This document shows positions 24,950-36,900 of a stretch of 64,000 nt of DNA, in pieces. Positions within the stretch are counted from its first letter, which is position 1; every line of letters starts with the position of its first letter. The stretch lies in assembly GCA_949752735.1 (NCBI GenBank), contig OX457037.1, positions 36,889,596 to 36,953,595 on the forward strand, in the 5' to 3' direction. Source of the DNA: Lumbricus terrestris (taxonomy: Eukaryota; Annelida; Clitellata; Crassiclitellata; Lumbricidae). The notes under the pieces were generated by a model. It searched no databases. It saw only the letters and a list, made by a program, of their open reading frames with translations, and was not told the DNA's origin. Made by a program: the position numbers and the translations under genes.

Positions 24950-27900
24950 TCATCAACTTTTTTGGCGGATAAGTTGGTATCTTTTTCCCGGAAAATTTGG
25001 TCGATGACTAAAAATTTTTTCTATTGTCTCACAATACCAAAAATTTTGGCCCCCCTTCGAAAATTCCTGTATCCGCCCTTGGTGGTGGTGGTGGTGGTAG
25101 TGGGGGTGAGGGTGAGGGTGAGGGTAGTGATGATGGTAATTTTAGGTTACAAACTTACAATCTACATGGAAAGTTCTAGTCATGAATGGATATATATAGC
25201 AGTGGAACATTAGCTGCACATCCAAAACTGAGATTCAATCCTTATTAGTGCATGGTCTTACAAATGATCTCTTCTGTTCATTATGAGTTGTGATTTGACC
25301 AGTGTTTAATCTTCATATCAGTTGTTAAATTCTTTAGCTTGAAGTTAGTGAGAAATTATAAGACATACATTATCTTAATCATTTGTACCGAATGTTATGA
25401 TAGCCTCTCATATATGCACAGTGGACAGCAAATACGCCCATTCAGCAACTTGCATGCATCCAATATACCTTCAACATCATCTGGATTCATATTAGACTTG
25501 GAAAATATCTGGAAACACACATGGATGGGTGTGGCTCAATTGCCTTAGTTAGATGCAGAACTGTCTGGCTCTTGTAAGATTTGCCTCTAGAACACTAGAC
25601 ATGACTTCCAGTTGCCATAACCCATAGATTTTTTACATCTCTGAGCTATTACTCGGCTATATAAGAGTTCATCTGCCAGTATTGATTGATGGGCTCTTTT
25701 CGCTGAAAGCATTTGCATCGTGGAGGGCCAGGCCAAATTTAGGTGGGACATCCTCTTGTCTAGATTTCCTGCTTTTATGATATTTTCATGTGATGCTCAT
25801 GAATACGAAAACAGCTGCAAGCTTTAGATTTTGTGCGAGTTTTCCCAATCATATATACGACACCTTTGAAGTTTGGTGGATGAAGTGCTTTCAGTTTAGT
25901 CCTGTAGTATTTATCTAGGACTGAACGATGAACCAGAGCTTTTATACTTGCTGTATTATTATTAGTAGTGGTAGCTGTTACTGTAGTAGGAATAGTAGTA
26001 GTAGTAGTAGCAATAGTAGTAGTAGTAGCAGCAGCGGCATTGTTGTTATTGTAATTTTTATTATTAAATGGACATTTGTTGCATGCATTTATGATTAAAA
26101 TATAGTCTTAAAGGGAGGCACTCTATATAATTATATATTATATATATATATATAAAATTATATGGAGTATGTATATATATTCACTCTATATAATTATGCA
26201 TTTTATATCTATATAAAATTATGCATTTTATATATATATAATTATATGGAATATGTATATATATATTGGCAACCAGACATGTAAGGGTAAAGGTATATAT
26301 ATAATGCCGACAAGACAAATATATAATATAATATGTTATATATATATAATAGTTTGAATGCTTAAATTCCTGTAAATATTTGAGCGGAGATGCAGAAATA
26401 GCCAAAGCAAACTAGTTCTAGCTACCAAGTGAGTTATATGAGCTTCGAAACTGCAACGAAGGTCAATGATCTTGCAGCCTGTTATATATAACTCACATTT
26501 TTACCTTTTTCTTTTCAGGCGTTCGCTTCCAGCTACATTAGTTGTAACCCAGATGTTGGTCGAAAGTTTGTCCATCCCGACACCGTCTTCCTCATCGCTT
26601 ATTCGATCGTTATGCTTAACACCGACCTGCACAACAACAACATTAAACCAGACAGGAAAATGAAGCTGCAAGATTTTCTTCGCAATCTCAGAGGTAGACT
26701 GTAACTACGTGTTTTTTGATCTTCTCCTGTGTTTGAATGTTTGATTCTCTGTGATTGAATTTTAAGGTACATTTCGATTGACTGACTTACGATAGAAGCT
26801 GCAGGTGTAAAGTAATTATAATCAATCAATTGGATTTATATAACGCACCTTCAATAAAGCTGCTCAGAGGCGCTCCCAGTTGAGATCAAGTGATAAAGGC
26901 ATTCTTCAGCAGTTTGTGGTACTTAAATTCTTGTAAATCGTTGAGTCGAGACCCTAATAACCACAGGATAGATTTTTTAGGCTTTGTTGGCGTTTGTATG
27001 TCAAGTTTTCACAATTGACAAACAACACAGTGGGGTACTGTGGTGTAGTGGGTATGTTCATCACCTTGCAGCCGAAGAGTTACAGGTTCCAATCCACCTC
27101 AAGCCACCTTGTAGGGACCTTGAGCAAGTCCTTCACTCTCAATTGCTCAGCATTTCAGCGTGAAACTCCGATTCCGTGTCCTGTTGTAGTCGGAGTGCTT
27201 CTGAGCAGGTATCTTGAAGGGGCGCTATAACAAGTGCACATACACATATATGCTTATATAATGATCTCTGTTTGCATTTAAGCTTTTGTGGATCTGCGGA
27301 TTGATCGGAAATCAATCCACACTAAAATAATCAGTTTAGTAATATTTTGGTTGTATCTTAGGTATCGATGGTGGTGAGGATGTCGATACAGATATGCTGA
27401 CCGGTATCTTCGATCGGATTGCGACATATCCGCTGAAGCCGGCCAACGATCACGTCATGCAAGTCATGAAGGTGGAGAAGATGATCCTTGGCAAGAAACC
27501 GGTACAGTTCATGTTTTGCAGTCCTCTGACTTTTATTTATTTTTATTTATTTGTCCATTTCTATAGCGCCTCTTCAAACTCTCTTCTCAGAGGCGCTCCC
27601 GACTACAGAGCGGACACTGCATCGGAGTTTCACGCCGAACCGCCCAAGCAATTGCGAGTGAAGGACTTGCCCAAGGTCCCTATGCGGCGACTTGAGGTGG
27701 ATTCGAACCTCGAACCTTCCGGCTTCAAGGCAACGACGCCACCACTACACTACTGCGCCTCACAGTGTGCACTAGACATTTGCAACATACTTCATTATGA
27801 AACATATTCTGTTGTTACTTGGTCAGCAAATTACATATGTCTATTATGTCGCATGTATGTAAGATGAAATGTGTGTGGCAGGACATCAGTTTTAATGTGT

Positions 27901-30900
27901 TCTTGATATGGCATGGTGCCCAACTTACAAAATTGGTTTGTAGCAAGCGTGTGTGGTTTTTAAGTGCAGCTTCATTTTTATGTCCTTTTTTGTTGTCATC
28001 AATGAGGATGTAGTTAATACATGGTCAGAGCCATGGGCATAAGGTTACAATAGTAATTTTTCAATTAGGATGCATGGCAAACAATCCAGCGGTATTTTTC
28101 GTTAGCATTTAAATAGGCCAAGCATGAGAGTTCGATTTAGGCAATGCACTGGACCTCACATGGTCAGGTGCAGCGAAGGATCATCATAGTTTCATTTGAC
28201 CACCATGACATTTGGCATCCAACATGAAGGTTCATGAGTCTACTTAACTTAACCCTTTAAAAATGGGTGTATTTCTGAAAACCAACTCAGCTTGTCATTA
28301 AATGGTTAAATTATGCCAGTGTTTCTTTCATCCTGTTTATTTCTGCTCTTCTTTCTGTGACTGGTTGCAGCAATTGGCCGTTCCCCATCGTCGTCTCATC
28401 TGCTACTGTCGACTATTTGAAGTCAAAGACCCGAACAAACGGGAAAAGTCCAACATGCACCAGCGGGAAGTCTTCCTCTTTAATGACCTGTTGCTGGTTG
28501 GTACAAATATTTTCGATGTTCTTTAATTGCTAACTACTGGTGTACATATTCTGCTTTCACATGATGATTTTTCTCATATTAATCTGCAGTCCATAAGTAA
28601 ATCTCTTAAGACTTTCCATATTGGGAATTTAGATGTTTGCCCATGACTTAACTGTGCATGTCTGAATTCATGTATTATTATGATTATTATTATTATTATT
28701 TATTATTGTTATTATTTAGTATTATTTATTATAACTACAATTTTGCCAGGTGAAGAGTTACTAAGAACCAGTGAGAAATAAAAAAAGTGAGTTTTTAATA
28801 TTTTTCGTAAAGGAAGAGAAGGAGTTGAAACTTTAGACAAACATTGATAATACTTTCCATTCCTTAGGTGTGGCAACAATCATAATTCTAATAGTCAGAA
28901 TGCTTCTGCAGTATCACTACAGTAAAGCTCCAGGTTTTAGTCTCATATGCCATTGCACGCAAGGTCGACTCTACATGTGGATTGTGGAACTTACGTTTTT
29001 TTTCATGATTGTACATACTCACTCGTATGTCATTATTGTATTGTATTGTATAAAAACATTTATAAAGTGCCTCTACTAGGGTGAACCGTTCAGAAGCGCT
29101 CCCAGTGCGCAAGGCCACGAGAGAAGAAATAGGTCTTGAGAAAAGAAAATGAGGAGGAGTGATTACCAGTCGGAAGTTGGCGTGCATGCATTGACATCAA
29201 CACAAAAATAATAATCATGACATTATGCTTACCAAAAATCAGCAAAGTAAAAAAACTTAGCCTACTTGTACAATGTACATGGCTCTTGTTCTAGCAACTA
29301 TTAAAACTGAAAACTGTACCACTCTGTTCACTGAACCTGTCAACCATCACCAGGTTCATTCTAGCAGTGTCTTACCCAATCACATCACAAATAGCTTTCA
29401 GGAAATCACAATGCAATTCCCATAATTATTAGGTAGCTTATCTTATCTTATCTGACCATTTATAAAGCGCTTCTCGTAGCAAGAGCCTTTCAGAAGCGCT
29501 CCCAGTGCGTTTAACTCCGAGAAAAAAGGCAAGTTTTTAGACAAGAGAAAGATGAGGATACACTACCAGAGAGGATGGCAGAGCGAACTGATGGGGGAAG
29601 CCCATTCCATAGGGAGGGACCAATGCAGGCAAATGATCTGGATTGAGCCATGGCAGTCCTGACTCGGGGGACAAAGAGGTCAAGCCGATCAGAAGACCTA
29701 AGAGGACGCAGTGAAGTGGCAGAAAGGGGGCGATGTATATGATCACACAGATACTTCGGAGCAAGACCCATTTGAGACTTAAGGACCAAAATCAGGATTA
29801 TAAATTGTATGCGGGCCGAGAGTGGAAGCCAGTGAAGTTGTTGAAGTTGCTATGCAACTCATAGCCTCCATGTAATCACAATGCAATTTCTGATGGGCAA
29901 CGATAGCTCTGACATCACAATGCAGTTAGTATTGTAAGAATTTGCCATGACAATTTATAGCCTCTATGAAATCACAAAGCAGTTATTTATTATAAAGGGG
30001 TGCTATGGCAACTTGTAAGGCCAAAAAAAAATAATGCTGTGTTTCCGGTAACAGAGCTAAAAAAAATTGGGTAGGTAGGTCGGAAAATATTTTTATTTTG
30101 GAAAAATATTTTTATACAGTGACTGTCCGAAAAATTATACCCACTACTCTTTTTTGCATAAAGGTACACGCTGCAACAAAGTACGTGTTCTAAGCAAGTA
30201 TAAACTGCCTATTTCCTGACTGTCTGCACCTAAAACTGCCCTAGAAAACAATTCTATTAATTTTATTTTGACATATTTCCTGGTAAGATAAAGTGGGAAG
30301 GGAAGGGGAAGATGAGTGCAAACAGAACATCACTGCTAGGGGTCGTTCCAGATTGGCCGAGCCAGTGACTATAGTTACACCTAGAGGTTGCTAGATTTAT
30401 TTTCCCTAATCACCGTTAGAGGTGGCTCAAGTGAGAATGATAAGGCAAGAGGTTTCTCAAGATTGGCAGCCAGGAAGTAGTTAGTCAGGAGTGAAACTCT
30501 AATGCAGTGTCCACGCTGTAGTCGGGAGCGCTTCTGAGTAGATAGCTTGAAGAGGCGCTACAGAAATCGAGAGATCAATAAAATAAAATGAAACATTCTA
30601 TTCATTTGAAAAATGTTCTTTTTGGCCATGCTAGAGTCGGGAGCCACTCTGAGAAGTTAACTTGAAAAGGTGCTATATAAATTCTTGAATGAATGAATGT
30701 TAAATTCTTCACCAAAGGGTGCTCGAAATAAAAGGGAACTGCTCAGTGAGCGGAAGAGAGCAGAGTTAGAAGAACAGAGCACCCTGAGCACAAAAAGGCA
30801 CAGTAAACACAAGAGCACAGTGAGCAAAAGAGAGCAGAAAGAGGCAGAGAGCAAAGGAGGGCATAGTGATCACAAGAGAGCCTGGTCAGCTAGAATAAAG

Positions 30901-33900
30901 TGAGCAAAAATGGACTGTCTTAGGACGGAAAAACAGCAAGTTAAACTATAAACTTGCAGCAGGCTGTGTATAGCCATCATGTGCTACAGGCTAGATGGCC
31001 CTGTACTCAATGCCTGCAAAGAGCTACCGTGAGAAAACCCTCCTTTCAGACTATTACTCTCCCCCCCATCCACCCCACAACCGCCTGCTTTGTCAAACTG
31101 ACCGTGGGAAACTATTGATTGCTCTAATTAACAGATCATTATATACCTTGAAAGACGACTGCTTACGATCGTCGCCTGGCTTAGTGAAGGCTATAATTAT
31201 GATGTTCCAATTGTACATCTCATATACGGGAGGCAATGTCAGTGTAAATAAAAAATTTCCACAAAATTTTCCGAGTTGCGGCAATAAAAGTGAGTCGGTC
31301 GGGTTACTGGAAACACAACATTAGTTTTTTGGCCTAAGATCCAACTCTATACGGAAGGCAATGTCACCGTATTATGTCAATACAAATTTAAAAAAAATTT
31401 TTTTTACAAAAATATTTTTTTTTAATAAATTTTTTTTAAAAATAAAAATTTTTTACAAAATTATTTGACTCGCGGCAATAAAAGAGGGTCGGTCGGGTTA
31501 CCGGAAACACAACATTATTTTTTTTTGGCCTAAGGCTTTGATGACATCACAATGCAATTATTACATGAGGTTACTATGACAATTTATAACCTCTATGAAA
31601 TCACAATGCAGTAATTTATTATACTTAAGTGGTTGCTATGGCAACTTGTAAGGCCTTGATGAAATCACAATGGGATTATTATATGAGGTTACTATGGCAA
31701 TTTATAATTACTATGGAAGAACAATGCTATTGTTATTAGAGGCTCTCAGTACTATGACAAATTATAGCTTCTATTTTAATCACAATGCAATTATTATGAC
31801 AGGTTACTATGGCAACTTATAGCCTTTGTGAAATCACAATGCAGTTATTGTAAGAGATTATTTTGGGACTTATGGCATCTATGAAATAGCAATGCAATTA
31901 TATGAGCTTACTCATTTTATAGCCTTTGTGAAATCACAGTACAATTGGTGATAGTACAAATATTAGAGGCTTTTGCTGTAGCAATTTATAGACTACTTCT
32001 GCTCAAGCCTATGGTTTCTGATTTTGCAATAAGTACAATGTTGTACAATTAACCATTATTTATTACTCACTTTCTGTACATGTTGTCATGAATAATGGTT
32101 GTAGCCATTACACAGTCAGCTGCGGAATTTCTTCAATGGGCTCAACTTCTAAACTTTTAAATTCCAAAGTTTACAAAGTTGATAAATATTCTATGTAATG
32201 TATGTAATACAATAAAAATTAAGGGTTAAACTTCCCAGTGGTTATTTCATTGGTGGGCAAGTATCTGAACAGTTACTTTAAAAAATTTGTAGTAATTGAA
32301 TTAAACTTCTTATTGTTCAGATTGTCTTCTACTGTTTGTTTGCTTGTTTGCATAGGTGACAAAACTGAATAATAAGAAGAAGGATACGCTCCTATACAAC
32401 TATCGAGAATCGTTCCCATTGTATGGAATGAAGATGATTGTTTTTGAACTGCCATGTACGTGCTGAAATTCATTTTCAATTGTGTATTATTTTTGACTTT
32501 GTTTTCATGTAAATAAAAACTGTTTTTCTTCTGTCTTTCTGCTGAACTTAGAGACAACGGACATTAGTGGACATGACCTCTGTCTTTCGATTAAAGCATG
32601 TCATTGCATTAGTCTTATTTTGGAGCTGATTTCTTCTGCGTTTGCATGCAATTTCTTTTAGCTTGTCCCAACATTTTTGGACCCTCATGAAAGATCTGCA
32701 TAAATTTGTGAGTCATGCATTCTAAAGACCGCTGCATTATTGTGACCCTGTGAGGTCTTCACATGTTTAATCAACTTTTGCCGCCAGAACATCTTGTTCC
32801 TGAGAGGCTCCAAAAAAAGACGCTATTTGAATATCTAAATATATATAAATTGCATTGTGCTTGAAATCTACGACCTTTGTTTATTTCTCCATTCATTTAT
32901 TGTTGGTAAATTGTTCCAGTTATAGACTAAGCACTCACTAAGTTTCAACTTTCCTGGTGTCTAGTGATTTCTCGAATGTAGCCTCTTTTACTTGTGATTG
33001 CACAACTTGAGCTTATACTTCTCGTGGTTTTCTTTGGGTTCCAGACTATAAGCATGGAGTTCAGCTGACAACGAATTCAGACAACAGAGTGCTCATAACA
33101 TTCTGTGCTAGCAACGAGGCAGATCGCATGAAATTTGTCGAAGATCTGAATGAGGCCATAATGGAAGTATGACATTCGATTATTCATAATTTTTTAAATA
33201 TATTATTTGGTAGCACTTAACTTAAGTGCTTTCAGATTTTAATTATCATAAACCTTAGTCAGGTTATCCATTTAATGTTGCAAGCTTTGTTCTTCTGGTC
33301 ATAGAGCAGAATTACAATTTCCTCCAAATTGGAAAACTAATTACCTGTGGTAACTCTAGGATTAAACGAAATAATATGAACTTTCGATGACCACAAATAT
33401 TCATCATGATGTCTATCGATTATGTGAGCGAGACATGAGGGAGTATTCAATTTCCCTTTCTGATTGGAGAAGATCACGGAGTACACGCCGAGGATTTTTA
33501 TGGATAGTAATGAAAAGGGTTTCTTCCGATGCTTGATCTGACTTGGAACACAATATGTTCAGTGTCGGAGAATCGGCAAAAGCAATGAGTATATAAATAC
33601 TCAGAATTGTACATGCATGAGGTATGCTTATATGTGCTTTCAATAATTCATTCATTCATTCATTCATTCATTCATTCAACTATTTATATAGCACCTATTC
33701 AAGGAAACTACTCGTAGGTGCTCCCGACTCCAGCACGGCCATAGAGAACAGTTTTCAAGTGCTTATATGAATGCACTCATGCGCGCTCCAGTTAATCTAT
33801 ATACGGTTAATCCATAGTACAATTGCGTTTGCACGTTTACCAGGTTAACGAAATGGAGGCCATGCGAGTCCAGGAAGAGTTGGCCAGTCAGAACCAGGCC

Positions 33901-36900
33901 TATCGCAACTGTCCTCCGGACTTTCACCGCAGAAGTAAGGACTCCGGCATCGTTGACCTTGATCCAGGTCGTCTTACTGCCGCCGGCATTGTTGAGAACC
34001 GGTTGTCTGCCCCAGACTGTGCCGCACTGAACAAGAGTTCACTTAGTTCATCGCTGGGAGATATGATCGATGGTAGGTGTAATGAAGATTTTTTTTTATA
34101 AAATATGGTAATTTATGGATATATATATATGTTAATTTATGGATATATGAATTTATGGATACATATGTTAATTTATGGATACATATGTTAATTTATGGAT
34201 ATATATGTTAATTTATGGATATATATGTTAATTTATGGATATATATGTTAATTTATGTATATATGTTAATTTATGGATATATATGTTAATTTATGGATAT
34301 ATATATGTTAATTTATGGATATATATAAACTTCTGATGAGTTTTTCTACGCTGAAAGCCAGATTCACTTCTTAGTCTTAAATTTAAATTTTCTTAGGCCG
34401 CTTTCTGTTAACATATACTAAAATGTCTTATTTGAAATGGGTTTTATTGAAGAGTTCTGATTGACTAAACTGCTTGTGAATGCTGGAAGTTATTTTGCTT
34501 CTACGCACATTTACGCGTGTTGGTTTGTATGGTATCTGAAACTTGGCTATCTTACTGTAAGGCTCGGGAGGATGTTGTTAACAGATTTATGTGTTGGAAT
34601 TTAAGAAATATATCGAGCCCTTTGAAATTCAAGTGATGACTGCTATTTTCACTTTGGTCTTGTAATCCACAGCACTGTTGCTGAATTTGCAGGAAATTTG
34701 TTGACCATGAATATCCATCCATGTGAGGGCATTTAGACTGCTGACGATGATATGTATTTTGTTGGTATTCACTGTATTGTATATTCCTAGGATTTGTTTT
34801 TGGCTGAACAGCTGATAGAGTGAATTATGGCTGTCAACCTTCATTACTTTGCTTTTTTATGTGTTCTTCTTCAATATTGTATTTTATACGACCATTTATA
34901 AAGTTCTTCTCTCAGCAAAAGCCTTTCAGAAATGCTCCCAGTGTGATCGACCCCGAGAGAGGAAAGACAGGATTAAGGGCAACAGAGAAATGTGGAAAGA
35001 CTACCATAGAGAAAGCACAGCGAACAGATGGATGAAGTCCAGTCCATAGATCCAGGGCTTAAAGTGTGGCTGGACGGTCATGGACGGTGTCCATGCACAT
35101 ATTTTAAATTCTGAACGCTGTCCAGTCACTTATTGGCCAGCAATGACTAGAAAGGTAAGGGGCGTCCAGGCACTTCTTTTGGAAAGATAAGGGGCGTCCA
35201 GGCACTTATTTTCACACTTTAAACACTGCATAGATCTATAGCGAGTCTTTTTTATGGACCTATGCAGACAAAGCATCTGGATTGAACCACGGCAGTCCTG
35301 ATGCGGGGAGCAAGGAGATCAAGCCGATCAGAGGATCTACGAGGATGCAGCGAACTGGCAGAGAGAGAGAGGGACGAAGCATGAGATCATAAACATTCTT
35401 TGGAGCAAGACCCAATAGATATGCGATGAAGTGCTTGTCATGGTTTTATTCTATCAAAGAGGCACTATACAGATTTGTGCTGATGCAAACCAGTCTAAGA
35501 GCTGAGTAACATTTCACTTGACAGAAAATGCTATTTTTTTATTTTTCCATTTTCGTAATGCATCTTCAAGATATCTACTCGGAAGTGCTCCCGACTACAG
35601 CAAGAACACTGCATCGGAGTTTCACTTCGAAGCGCTGAGCAATTACGAGTAAAGGGCTTGCCCAATTTCCCTGCGTGACTGCTTGAAGTGGATTCGAACC
35701 TGTAACCTTCCGGCTGCAAGGCAATGAACATACCCAATACACCACTGTGCCCCACAATCTTTGCCTAGTCTGTTTATAATGAATGTTTGTGAGTTTCGTT
35801 TTGAGTGGCAGAGTAATCTTTTCACGATTGTTGTTTCTAGGTAGACATCGTCTCAGTTCGGGATCTCTCGACAGCGGATTGGTAAATGTAAATTCTCATT
35901 CAATCTTTTTTTATTCAAGAATCCTTCTGAATTAGATGAGAAATCATTTTGTGTATACATCCTGTATTGTGTGCGTCAGTTTATTTGAAGTGTTTGAGTA
36001 ATTATTTGAAACATCCTAAATTAAGCAGAATTAAATTGAGCTGTATAAGTTTCTGCTTTATATAAATGTTGATGATACTTAACAGTACTTGATATCTTTT
36101 AGTTTAAGTTAATTTAGGCAGTTTGCTTGTTGTTCCATAATTTGGCATACTGTGAACTGTGCTTCAATTTTGGATGAATATGAATTACTTCAGATTTCGA
36201 GTTGCTTTACAAGATTTCTGTGACCCATATGTTTAGTGTCTGACATATAAGGTCCTATATGTGTCTGGTCTGACCTATATGTGTCTGGTCTGACCTATAT
36301 GCTTCTGGTCTGACCTATATGTTTCTGGTCTGACCTATATGTTTCTGTTCTGACCTATATGCTTCTGGTCTGACCTATATGTTTCTGGTCTGGACGAATA
36401 TCATTTATTTTGCTGGACTTGGCAATGTTTCTGTTCTGACCTATATGTGTCTGGTCTGACCTATATGTGTCTGGTCTGACCTATATGCTTCTGGTCTGAC
36501 CTATATGTTTCTGGTCTGACCTATATGTTTCTGGTCTGACCTATATGTTTCTGGTCTGACCTATATGCTTCTGGTCTGACCTATATGCTTCTGGTCTGAC
36601 CTATATGTTTCTAGTTGCTACACGAGACATCATCACTGCCAATTTCTAAACCTGTTTCTTCTTTGTGGAATAGTCTTTTGAGAGGCACACGAGTATATAA
36701 ATTCAGTTATTTAGCACCATAGATCAATGAATTGAATTTCGTTGAATTTCGCCTACGAGTGCTGTGGGCCTATATATGTAACATAGAATGCACCTTGAAA
36801 CTATAATATGCGACGTAGCATTAATTACCAATAATGTAACAGTACCGCGTAATTATACATTGGCATATCACGACATGCAGCATGAAATAACCCTGCATGT

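Larger units (their letters stand above)
30019..31530. mobile_element. 1.5-kb TIR DNA element, PIF/Harbinger-like, non-autonomous
   Basis: The 34-bp inverted ends are GGCC, nine A, TAATG, C or T, then TGTGTTTCCGGTAAC, with one mismatch between them. TAA is duplicated outside both ends (30016-30018 and 31531-31533). A three-base TAA target fits PIF/Harbinger. The right end is partly duplicated (a second end stops at 31334). Inside are two SINE 3' pieces and a purine-rich array. No transposase was recognised. Confidence 0.75.
29340..32000. repeat. 55-60-bp minisatellite, split by two insertions
   Basis: Repeated block aaatcacaatgcaatta, then ggttactatggcaattta and tagcctctatg. Units are seen at about 29405, 29840-30018 and 31531-31960. 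The array is interrupted by a LINE end (29445-29850) and a TIR element (30019-31530). The array lies in the intron between exons G and H. Confidence 0.8.

Noticed and set aside
36230..36613. Regular 20-bp repeats resembling a CRISPR array.
   Set aside because: Units are directly abutting with no unique spacers, in an animal intron.
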